Assembly: GCF_900240975.1 (NCBI RefSeq)
Contig: NZ_LT968776.1
Location: forward strand, 2,351,482 to 2,415,481
Reading direction: 5' to 3'
From: Mycobacterium sp. 4858
GTDB taxonomy: Bacteria; Actinomycetota; Actinomycetes; Mycobacteriales; Mycobacteriaceae
Length of the DNA: 64,000 bases
Under the pieces are notes generated by a model. It ran no database searches. It was given only the letters and a program-made list of their open reading frames with translations, and was not told where the DNA came from. Positions 32,686 to 39,804 of the stretch are shown piece by piece (position 1 is the stretch's first letter; each line of letters begins with the position of its first letter). A program made the translations under genes and the position numbers.

Positions 32686-33555
32686 ATGTCGTACTTGACG
32701 ACGGCACCGGAGGCGATCGCTGCGGCGGCCGCCCAGCTGGAGGCGCTTGCCAATTCGTTTGCGGCTGAGAGTTCGGGCGCCGCCGGTTCTACCACAGCTC
32801 TGGCGCCAGCAGCTGCAGATGAGGTTTCGGCGTTGACGGCAGGGGTCTTCTCGACCTACGGGCTGTTGTATCAGTCAATCAGCGCCGAGGCCAACGCCAT
32901 TCAGCAACAGCTGATAAGTGTGCTCGGATCCTCCTCGAACTCATACAGTGAGACCGAGGCGGCCAACCAGGTTGGGACCGCGGCATCCAGCGTCAGCAAT
33001 GCGACGGCGAGCGCAACCAGCAGTACGAGCAGCAGTAGCGGCGGGATTGCAGGGCTCATCGAAGACCTGGCTAACTTCCTGGGCAACAACAGCTCAACGG
33101 GACTTTCCAGCAGCTTCGCCAACATCCTCAACATCGGGGGCGGCAACTGGGCGTCGGCCGCTTCCGATCTGCTCGGCATGGCGGGCGGCGGCCTCCTGGA
33201 CACCTCTGCCGCGGACGCTGCCGGTGACGCAGCCGCCGCCGCAGGCCTCGTGGGTGATACGGCGCCAGCCGCCTCGGGAATGGGCCTGGGGGCGATGCCC
33301 GCGGCCGCATTGGGCCAGTCCACCTTGGTCGCGAACAAGCTATCCGTGCCACCGAGTTGGATCAGCGCGGCGGCGCCGGAGACTGGCAGTGTTGCTGCGG
33401 TCGAGACCACCGGCTGGACCGCGGCGCAACCGCAGGCCGGCCTCGGAACGCTCGTGCCGGGCATGCCTGGTTTGGGCGCCCGCGCCCGCGCCGGTTTCGG
33501 TGCTCCCCGCTACGGGGTGAAACCCATTGTCATGCCGAAGAAAACCGTCATCTAG
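32686..33555 (+). CDS. PE family protein with PPE-SVP-like C-terminus
   Basis: A 289-residue PE protein. Residues 1-95 form the PE domain (MSYLTTAPEAIAAAAAQLEA at the start, a long two-helix hairpin and YQSISAEANAIQQQL). A low-complexity Ser/Thr/Ala stretch follows (about 97-120). The C-terminal 70 residues, KLSVPPSWISAAAPETG and then APRYGVKPIVMPKKTVI, match the ending of the PPE-SVP proteins, including the PPE encoded next (SVPGSW, APRYGFKPVVMPK). A YxxxD/E secretion signal (YSETE) lies after the PE domain, which suits ESX export. AAAAGGAG precedes the ATG. The PPE begins 86 bases downstream, so they are probably a heterodimeric exported pair. Confidence 0.9.
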   Translation: MSYLTTAPEAIAAAAAQLEALANSFAAESSGAAGSTTALAPAAADEVSALTAGVFSTYGLLYQSISAEANAIQQQLISVLGSSSNSYSETEAANQVGTAASSVSNATASATSSTSSSSGGIAGLIEDLANFLGNNSSTGLSSSFANILNIGGGNWASAASDLLGMAGGGLLDTSAADAAGDAAAAAGLVGDTAPAASGMGLGAMPAAALGQSTLVANKLSVPPSWISAAAPETGSVAAVETTGWTAAQPQAGLGTLVPGMPGLGARARAGFGAPRYGVKPIVMPKKTVI

Positions 33556-33641
33556 CACGCAAGCGGCAACGGCGCCCGCGTGCAACAGCGAAGTTGCAAT
33601 GCAGTCAGTCAAACCGGATGTAATCGAGGGATGGGATAACA

Positions 33642-34826
33642 ATGCCTGATTGGGGAGCTCTACCGCCGGAAATCAATTCCGCGCGTATGTACGCCGGCGC
33701 CGGCGCCGGTCCGTTGATGGCAGCCGCCACGACGTTCAGCAATCTCAGCTCGGAGCTGAGTTCTACGGCGTCTTCCTATCAATCCGTGGTTTCACAGCTC
33801 ACGGGATCGGATTGGCTGGGTTCTTCATCGGCGGCGATGTCCGCAGCGGTTGAGCCCTTCATCTCTTGGCTCAGCACCACCTCCACCGAGCTGCAGGAGG
33901 CCGCGTCTCAGGCGACTGCATCGGCTGCCGCTTACGAAGCGGCTTTCGCGGCGACAGTACCCCCGGCGGAGGTTGCCGCCAACCGTGCGCAGCTGGCGAC
34001 GCTCGTAGCCACGAACGTCCTGGGCGTCAACACCGCGGCGATCGCGGCCACCGAGACGCAATACGGGGAGATGTGGGCACAAGACTCCACCGCGATGTAC
34101 ACGTACGCCGCCGCGTCGCTCGCCTCGACACAGCTCGCCGGGCTGACTTCGCCCACCGAGACCACCAATGCAAGCGGCGTCAGCGCGCAAGGGTCCGCGG
34201 TTTCCGCTGCGGTCGCCAGCAACTCGACGACGTCAACCCTGAACAGCACGCTGTCCAACCTGTCGAGCTCGCTGTCGTCGGCAACCACTTCCGCGAGCAG
34301 TAGTTCGACCTCAAGTTCGACAACCATCTTGAGCGCACTCAACGACTTGCTGGGCACGGGGTTTGTGGAGAACGGCGTCAACGGTGCGGTGAACACAGCG
34401 GCTTGGTTTGTCATGAATGCCATCCCGACGGCGGTATCACTGGGCCACACCCTTGGCGCCGTGCCGGCGGTCCCCTTCGCTCTCACCGACTCGGTTGCCC
34501 CCGTTGCCGGTGCGGCTGCCGTAACGCCGGGGACGATGGTTGGGTCGGTGTCTGGCGCGGCGGCATCGGCGACGCTTGGTGAGGCATCCGCGGTCGGCGG
34601 TCTGTCCGTCCCGGGTAGCTGGTCTGCTGCCGCTCCAGCTACGACATTGGCTTCTGCCGCCGCTCCGCTTGAAGGGTCGGGATGGACCGTAGGTGCGGAG
34701 GAGCCCGTCGCGGCTATGCCCGGGATGCCGGGGATGGCGGCGGCGGGGAAGGGCGCGGGCGCCTACGGTGCTGCGCCGCGGTACGGGTTCAAGCCGGTCG
34801 TCATGCCAAAGCAGCTCATCGTTTGA
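33642..34826 (+). CDS. PPE family protein (PPE-SVP)
   Basis: A 394-residue PPE protein. The start MPDWGALPPEINSARMYAGA has the PPE motif at 8-10, and the domain runs to about residue 175 with the WxG-type turn SDWLGSS. A Ser/Thr/Asn-rich linker (about 175-228) precedes a C-terminal part with GGLSVPGSWSAAAP and APRYGFKPVVMPKQLIV, which define the SVP subfamily. It is encoded right after a PE gene and should pair with it for ESX (probably ESX-5 type) secretion to the cell surface. ATGGGATAAC-type spacing gives only a weak ribosome site, so coupling with the PE gene is likely. Confidence 0.93.
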   Translation: MPDWGALPPEINSARMYAGAGAGPLMAAATTFSNLSSELSSTASSYQSVVSQLTGSDWLGSSSAAMSAAVEPFISWLSTTSTELQEAASQATASAAAYEAAFAATVPPAEVAANRAQLATLVATNVLGVNTAAIAATETQYGEMWAQDSTAMYTYAAASLASTQLAGLTSPTETTNASGVSAQGSAVSAAVASNSTTSTLNSTLSNLSSSLSSATTSASSSSTSSSTTILSALNDLLGTGFVENGVNGAVNTAAWFVMNAIPTAVSLGHTLGAVPAVPFALTDSVAPVAGAAAVTPGTMVGSVSGAAASATLGEASAVGGLSVPGSWSAAAPATTLASAAAPLEGSGWTVGAEEPVAAMPGMPGMAAAGKGAGAYGAAPRYGFKPVVMPKQLIV

Positions 34827-34927
34827 TGCCGACAGTCATTCTGGACAACCGAATTTCGCTGACGGTCGGCGTCGGGCAGGGGCCGGTGAAGCGGAAAGGC
34901 GTGTCGTGCCCAAGCGAAGGAGATGTG

Positions 34928-34993
34928 ATGGGCGGACCCCGCCCACCTGAACCCGTCGGCATGAGGCGCACAATCGGCCGATGGAGGCTGTAG
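34928..34993 (+). CDS. Possible leader peptide ahead of DedA-like gene
   Basis: A 21-codon frame (MGGPRPPEPVGMRRTIGRWR, then Leu) with a good AAGGAG site eight bases before its ATG. Its stop lies inside the start of the DedA-like gene, whose own ATG at 34981 has no visible ribosome site. This arrangement fits a translated leader that feeds ribosomes to the downstream gene. No homologous family is known to me. Confidence 0.3.
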   Translation: MGGPRPPEPVGMRRTIGRWRL

Positions 34994-35565
34994 TCCATCA
35001 TCTCGCAGAACTGCCTTCGGCACTGGTGTATGTCGTCTTATCCGTTGTTGTCGTGCTGTCTGGTATGCCGATCGTGGCAGTAGTCATCGCGGCAGAGCCG
35101 GTGCTCATGGTGGCGACTATGTTGGTCTCCGCCGGTCGAATCTCGCTGTGGATTCTGATCGCTCTTTCCACCGCGGGTGCGACGCTCGGTGACGTCTTGA
35201 GCTATCTCGTCGGCCGCTTATGGGGTCCAGATATCTTGAGGTACAGACCGTTACGTAGGCACCGTGCAAGGCTGGTCACGACTCTGGGTGCCGTACGCCG
35301 GCGCGGTATGTCTTCGATGGTCATGCAACGATGGTTTCCCCCAGCCCGGGGACTTGTTCCTGCGGTGGTCGGCGCGCTGCAGTTCCCGTTCCGCAATTTC
35401 GTTGTCGTCGCGCTGGTTTCGGCAACGCTATGGTCCAGCGTCAACGTGTGGCTGATGTACTGTGCCAGGGACGTGTTGATGACGATCGGTCCGCTGCTCG
35501 GCGCCGTCCTGTTGATCGTCGGGTTATTGCGGCGCCTCTTGCGCGTATCGCCGTCGAAGCGGTGA
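34981..35565 (+). CDS. DedA / SNARE-associated (VTT-domain) membrane protein
   Basis: A 194-residue membrane protein. It has hydrophobic helices at about 13-50, 55-70, 125-150 and 160-185. The family signature is visible as GATLGDVLSYLVGRLWG near residue 65 (GD...Y..GR..G) and as MQRWFPPARGLVPAVVGALQ (R.FPP.R...P), the re-entrant loop residues. DedA proteins move or flip lipid carriers and keep membrane potential steady. The usual acidic residue in the first re-entrant loop may be Glu in AAEPVLM. It lies between the PE/PPE pair and the TetR regulator. The start at 34981 overlaps a short leader-like frame. Confidence 0.82.
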   Translation: MEAVVHHLAELPSALVYVVLSVVVVLSGMPIVAVVIAAEPVLMVATMLVSAGRISLWILIALSTAGATLGDVLSYLVGRLWGPDILRYRPLRRHRARLVTTLGAVRRRGMSSMVMQRWFPPARGLVPAVVGALQFPFRNFVVVALVSATLWSSVNVWLMYCARDVLMTIGPLLGAVLLIVGLLRRLLRVSPSKR

Positions 35566-35697
35566 GGTGCGACGACGCGAGTGGCGTGCGGTGGGCTCGG
35601 GGTTCGTGCGATCGGCGAACCGATCCGGCCGGAGTTCGAATGCCAACCACCCCAGGGCATTCAGGTGACCGCGTGGCCGTACAGATGCGAGGGCGGC

Positions 35698-36252
35698 CTA
35701 GGTGGCGCGGGGAGCGATCAAACGCGCGGCGGCTTCCACGGCGGCGGCGCGGCGGCGCGCAATGACGCGGGCGCCTTCTGGCACGTTGGCAAGTGGCGAA
35801 TTGGCCCACGCGAGGGCGATGCCGAAAAGCAGCACCATGAGATCCATGGGTTGCCATGCGGGATCCACGTGGCCACCCGCCTGGGCGGCTGCGATCGTCG
35901 CCAGATCATTTTCGAGGACGGGTGGTTCTTCGAGTGTGACGCCTTCCAGTCGCGACCACGTGATCATGCGGTGGAATTCGGGATGGCTGCATGCCACGTC
36001 GTAGACATCACCGACGAACTCGGGAATGGCCTCCGGGCGCAGCTGAAACGAGCGAAAGAATTCGGCGGCGTCGGTGACGACGACTTCGCGAAACAGCGTC
36101 TCTTTGTCACCGAAATGGGCGTAGAGCCGTTCCTTACTGGCCTGCGCGGTTCGGGCGATCCGGTCGATACGGGCACCCGCGAGCCCGTATGCCGCGAACT
36201 CGCTTCTAGCCGCAGCGAGGATCTCCTGGCGCAGCTCGGTGGTATTTCGCAC
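35698..36252 (-). CDS. TetR-family regulator, probable repressor of the lipid-modification genes
   Basis: A 184-residue TetR protein. The DNA-binding part is RQEILAAARSEFAAYGLAGA, then RIARTAQASKERLYAHFGDK. The ligand domain includes HPEFHRMITWSRLEG and MDLMVLLFGIALAW, typical of the TetR_C_17-like group. The start is a GTG at 36252, and the operator-like palindrome ACGAACGAGTTCGT lies 18 bases upstream in the gap to the divergent sulfotransferase. The same palindrome precedes the methyltransferase pair (30128) and lies before the two-component genes (38845), so this protein is the best candidate for controlling all of them. Confidence 0.88.
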   Translation of the reverse strand: MRNTTELRQEILAAARSEFAAYGLAGARIDRIARTAQASKERLYAHFGDKETLFREVVVTDAAEFFRSFQLRPEAIPEFVGDVYDVACSHPEFHRMITWSRLEGVTLEEPPVLENDLATIAAAQAGGHVDPAWQPMDLMVLLFGIALAWANSPLANVPEGARVIARRRAAAVEAAARLIAPRAT

Positions 36253-36261
36253 AGTCTCATA

Positions 36262-36293
36262 CTACCAAAACGAACGAGTTCGTCTGGTAGATT
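36262..36293. promoter_or_regulatory. Operator-like palindrome (copy 2), TetR/sulfotransferase gap
   Basis: ACGAACGAGTTCGT (36270-36283) is flanked by CTACCA and TGGTAG arms, and a -10-like TAGATT (36288-36293) follows. With copy 1 it shares ACGAAC, AGTTCGT and TGGTA at the same spacing. It can serve both the TetR gene and the sulfotransferase gene. Confidence 0.7.
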
Positions 36294-36422
36294 CTGTCGG
36301 AATGTCGCCGTTCGATCCGGCGGTCAGGTCGATGTCAGATATGCGGCCTAATGTCGCCAGCGCCGACGGCATGGAAGCAGCAGTGGTGCAGACGGAGGAC
36401 GTCCTTGGAGGACCAGCAGCCA

Positions 36423-37577
36423 ATGGCGGAACTCAGTCGCCATGACGGCAATCACTCGTGGGTGCGCGCGCGTCGGATGGTCACGGGTCGGGTCAGCCCA
36501 GATAGCGCGCGGACACCGATGGACCCGGCGCCACTGCGCGGAACAGCCGGACGGGGGGCGATGGTGAAGCGTCCACTCGCGCTATTTGTGCTGGGGGCGC
36601 AGCGGTCTGGAACATCGGCGACGGCCCGCACCCTTGCGCTGTGTGGCGGTACGCTCCCGGGCGCGTTGTTGGGCGCCGACCAGTCCAATCCTGCCGGTTA
36701 TTGGGAGCCACGCGAGGCGATCGATCTCAACGAAGCAATCCTGTACCGCCTCGGCAGTGGATGGGCCGATCCCACACTGCGCCTGCAAGATCAACCGGCG
36801 TTCGACCCTGATCAGAGCGCCACCTACACCGCCCAGATCGGGAATTTTCTTGCCGGGCTCCCCGCCGCACCTCTGCTGATCATCAAGGAACCGCGAATAA
36901 CGATCGTATCCGGCCTCTGGTTCAAAGCGGCTCGCTCGGTCGGACTCGACGTCGCTGTCGTGGTGGCCCTGCGTCACCCGCAGGAGGTCGTCGCGTCACT
37001 GGTGAAGCACGGTCGAGTCTCGCCTCACCTGGCGAGCGCCTTGTGGCTCAAATACAACCTGCTGGCCGAGCGGAATACCCGTGGTGTCCCACGCGTATTC
37101 GTCGACTACGCGAACCTTCTGAGTGACTGGCGCTGGGAAATCGCGCGTGTTTCCACCGCGCTTGCAATCGATTTCGACATACCGGACCAGCGCGTCATAG
37201 ACGAATTCCTCACCCACAGTCTGCGGCGCCAGCAGCACTGTGGTCCGGTGACCGACCTCTTCGGCACGGACTGGATGTCGTCCGTATATGAAGAACTGGG
37301 CTCGGCAGCGCGCGACGAGCCGGTGGCGGAGACTGCACTGGATCAGGTGTTCGAGGCATACCGGGCCAGCGCGCAGGACTTCCGCGCGCTGTTCCAGGAC
37401 TTCGACGGTCGCTTTGGCAGAGCGCTCATCCGCACTGTTTCTCGGCCGGCAATTTCACGAAGGACACGCGCACTTCTGACATGGAAGACGCGCGTCGGGG
37501 AGTCCTACCGGCTGGGCTACCGGTCTGCGCAACGAGCCTTTCGGGTTGAGCTCGGAACTTCGAAAAATGCCGTCTGA
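36423..37577 (+). CDS. Sulfotransferase (PAPS-dependent)
   Basis: A 384-residue sulfotransferase. FVLGAQRSGTSATARTLAL (about residues 52-70) is the 5'-phosphosulfate loop for PAPS, KEPRITIVSGLWFKAA follows, and VVVALRHPQEVVASLVKHG is the 3'-phosphate motif. It would move sulfate from PAPS to a hydroxyl, probably on a glycolipid or trehalose-like sugar, as known mycobacterial sulfotransferases do. The ATG at 36423 follows GGAGGA nine bases upstream; in-frame starts at 36351 or 36561 are less likely. The C-terminal 50 residues are very basic, which fits contact with the membrane. The glycosyltransferase follows 72 bases later. Confidence 0.87.
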   Translation: MAELSRHDGNHSWVRARRMVTGRVSPDSARTPMDPAPLRGTAGRGAMVKRPLALFVLGAQRSGTSATARTLALCGGTLPGALLGADQSNPAGYWEPREAIDLNEAILYRLGSGWADPTLRLQDQPAFDPDQSATYTAQIGNFLAGLPAAPLLIIKEPRITIVSGLWFKAARSVGLDVAVVVALRHPQEVVASLVKHGRVSPHLASALWLKYNLLAERNTRGVPRVFVDYANLLSDWRWEIARVSTALAIDFDIPDQRVIDEFLTHSLRRQQHCGPVTDLFGTDWMSSVYEELGSAARDEPVAETALDQVFEAYRASAQDFRALFQDFDGRFGRALIRTVSRPAISRRTRALLTWKTRVGESYRLGYRSAQRAFRVELGTSKNAV

Positions 37578-37649
37578 ATCGCTCGAGTGTCGTTGCACGG
37601 CGGCTCGCGCCGGTCGGGCGAGGGGCTACGGCCGAATGAGGTTCCTCCG

Positions 37650-38840
37650 ATGAAGTTTGCGTTGGCGACCCTGGGAAGTCGCGGCGATGTCGAGCCCTTT
37701 ACCGCTGTTGGCCGCGAACTGGTGCGGCGGGGCCATGAGGTCCACATCGCCGTTCCGCCCAATCTGGTTGCCTTCGTGAGGTCGGCCGGCCTCGCGGCCG
37801 TCGAATACGGCCCGAGCAGCCGAGAGCTGCAAACCGCAGACCACGTCCGCAACTTCTTGAGCGGCGCACCGCATCCGTTGAACGTGGTATGCGAAGTGAT
37901 CTACCGGATCAACCGGTTCTGGCCCCACCTGAGTGAGACGCTGACGTCGCTGACCGACGGAGCGGACCTGCTCCTGACGGACGCGAGCGCGCAGGGACTG
38001 GCCGCCAACGTTGCGGAGCGTTATGAGGTTCCACGGGCGACCCTCAACTTCTTCCCTAGCCCTGTGGGCGAGCCCGGCGGCGTGGTGGGGCAAGCGATCC
38101 GGGAGGCGGAGGATGCTCAGCGTCGTGTGCTGGGTCTACCGCAAGCGGTTGGGTCTGCTGCACATGGAGCGCTGGAAATCCAGGCCTATGACCAGATGTG
38201 TTTTCCGGGATTGGCAGACGAATGGGCGAGGTGCGGCGTCACCCGGCCTTTCATCGGGGCGCTGACGCTGGGCTTGCCGACGGCTGCGGATGGCGACGTC
38301 TTGGCGTGGATTGCCGAGGACAGCCCGCCCATCTACTTCGGTTTCGGCAGTAACGTACGGATCGGGTTTGCCGCTCAAACGGTCGCCCTGATCAGCGCCG
38401 CCTGCGCTCAAGTTGGCCTCCGGGCACTGGTGTGTTCCGGGACAAATGATTTCACCAGCGTCCCCCAGTTCGACAACGTGAAGGTTGTCCCCGCGGTCAA
38501 CCACTCGGTGGTGTTCCCGGCGTGCCGCGCGCTAGTCCACCATGGTGGTGCCGGCACCACAGCCGCAGGCCTGCGCGCCGGAATTCCCGCACTGATCCTG
38601 TGGCTTTGGGTCGACCAGCCGATTTGGGGGGAGGTGGTGGAGCGACTCAAAGTGGGCACAGCGCGCCGATTCTCGGACATCAGCCAGCAATTGCTGGTGA
38701 CGGATCTGCGGCGCGTCTTGAGTCCCCACTACGCTACGGCAGCTCGTGAGGTGGCCGCTCAGATGATCCAACCCGCCGAGAGCGTAGCGAATGCTGCCGA
38801 TCTTCTGGAAGACGCCGCGGGCCTGGGACGCTACGGCTAG
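37650..38840 (+). CDS. Glycosyltransferase family 1/28 (UGT-like, GPL-type)
   Basis: A 396-residue GT-B fold glycosyltransferase. The N-terminus MKFALATLGSRGDVEPFTAV and GRELVRRGHEVHIAVPP is the signature of this group, which includes the mycobacterial enzymes that glycosylate glycopeptidolipids and phenolic lipids. The nucleotide-sugar site is LVHHGGAGTTAAGLRAGIPA, then WVDQPIWGEVVERL near residue 335. IYFGFGSNV is the linker strand. The ATG at 37650 has TGAGG upstream. Being next to a sulfotransferase, it may build or decorate a sulfated glycolipid. Sugar and acceptor are unknown. Confidence 0.9.
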   Translation: MKFALATLGSRGDVEPFTAVGRELVRRGHEVHIAVPPNLVAFVRSAGLAAVEYGPSSRELQTADHVRNFLSGAPHPLNVVCEVIYRINRFWPHLSETLTSLTDGADLLLTDASAQGLAANVAERYEVPRATLNFFPSPVGEPGGVVGQAIREAEDAQRRVLGLPQAVGSAAHGALEIQAYDQMCFPGLADEWARCGVTRPFIGALTLGLPTAADGDVLAWIAEDSPPIYFGFGSNVRIGFAAQTVALISAACAQVGLRALVCSGTNDFTSVPQFDNVKVVPAVNHSVVFPACRALVHHGGAGTTAAGLRAGIPALILWLWVDQPIWGEVVERLKVGTARRFSDISQQLLVTDLRRVLSPHYATAAREVAAQMIQPAESVANAADLLEDAAGLGRYG

Positions 38841-38844
38841 ACAG

Positions 38845-38867
38845 ACGTACTAGTTCGTTCGTATTAT
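38845..38867 (+). promoter_or_regulatory. Operator-like palindrome with -10 element (copy 3)
   Basis: ACGTACTAGTTCGT (38845-38858) differs from copy 1 at one base, and a -10-like TATTAT (38862-38867) follows at the same distance. It lies just after the glycosyltransferase stop and reads toward the two-component genes. A 17-codon frame from 38866 and a 37-codon GTG frame from 38953 lie between; both look like non-functional or leader frames. Confidence 0.55.
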
Positions 38868-39021
38868 GAGCCAATCGGCTTTCGGGTTCGCCGGCGCCAG
38901 CGCTGGGGCCGGAACCCGCTAGGCGCTTGGGATATCCCGGAACGGAGGACGCCGTGCCCACCATCACCGAACCCCGAGTTGGAACGAAACACATAAGTCG
39001 TCCGCGAAGGTCGCGTGGTGG

Positions 39022-39804
39022 ATGGGGACCATTGCCGCCGTTTGTCGTCCAACAACTACTCAGGTGATCGGCTCGAAACTCGAGCGCCCGCGGCACGTGC
39101 GGAACTTGGGTCGGCGGGGAACCGTCACGGCGGGTGGGGCGCGGATCTTGGTGGTGGAGGACACCAAAGCGATCCGTGACATGCTCGGCGAAGCCCTGAC
39201 CGGGGTCGGGTATCTGACCGCCGTGCGTACGGATGGGACGCGGTTGGAAGAGGTGCTGGAGGGCTTCCGGCCCGATTTGGTGATCTTGGACGTCATGCTG
39301 CCCGGACGTAATGGGTTCGAGTTGATCGATGTGGTGCGCGATTGGGGTGAAGCCGGAATCGTGGTGTTGACCGCTCGCGACGGGTTGCCCGACCGGGTGC
39401 GTGGCTTGGACGGCGGTGCTGACGACTATGTGGTGAAGCCTTTCGAACTGGCCGAGCTGATCTCTCGGGTCGGGGCTGTGCTTCGCCGTCGCGGGCGGTT
39501 GCCGGCGGTGGTCCAATACGGTGACCTGACGTTGGACCTCGAGGCCGGGGTGGTCGCCCGGGCCGGATCGCCGTTGGACCTGACTGGCACCGAACTTCGC
39601 CTCCTTGCGTTCTTGGTCGAGCAGCGCGGCCGCATCGTCAGTTCAGCGCAGATCCTGCGCGTCGTGTGGGGTTACAGCTCCTACAACGTCAACGTGGTCC
39701 ACGTTCACATCAAGAGGCTGCGCCGCAAACTGGAAGCACACGGGCCCCGGATTCTCCACACGGTGCGTGGCATCGGTTACCGGCTGCAGCCGATCCGGTC
39801 GTGA
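39022..39804 (+). CDS. OmpR/PhoB-family response regulator
   Basis: A response regulator of up to 260 residues. The receiver domain starts ARILVVEDTKAIRDMLGEAL, the phosphorylated Asp is in DLVILDVMLPGRNGFEL (Asp90 in this numbering), and the conserved Thr and Lys are in VVLTARDG and DDYVVKPFELAEL. The winged-helix output domain has LTGTELRLLAFLVEQRGRIV and VHVHIKRLRRKL, ending VRGIGYRLQPIRS. The ATG at 39022 has only a weak ribosome site; GTG at 39064 or 39097 would also leave the receiver intact. The kinase gene overlaps its stop by four bases, so they form one two-component operon. Confidence 0.88.
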   Translation: MGTIAAVCRPTTTQVIGSKLERPRHVRNLGRRGTVTAGGARILVVEDTKAIRDMLGEALTGVGYLTAVRTDGTRLEEVLEGFRPDLVILDVMLPGRNGFELIDVVRDWGEAGIVVLTARDGLPDRVRGLDGGADDYVVKPFELAELISRVGAVLRRRGRLPAVVQYGDLTLDLEAGVVARAGSPLDLTGTELRLLAFLVEQRGRIVSSAQILRVVWGYSSYNVNVVHVHIKRLRRKLEAHGPRILHTVRGIGYRLQPIRS

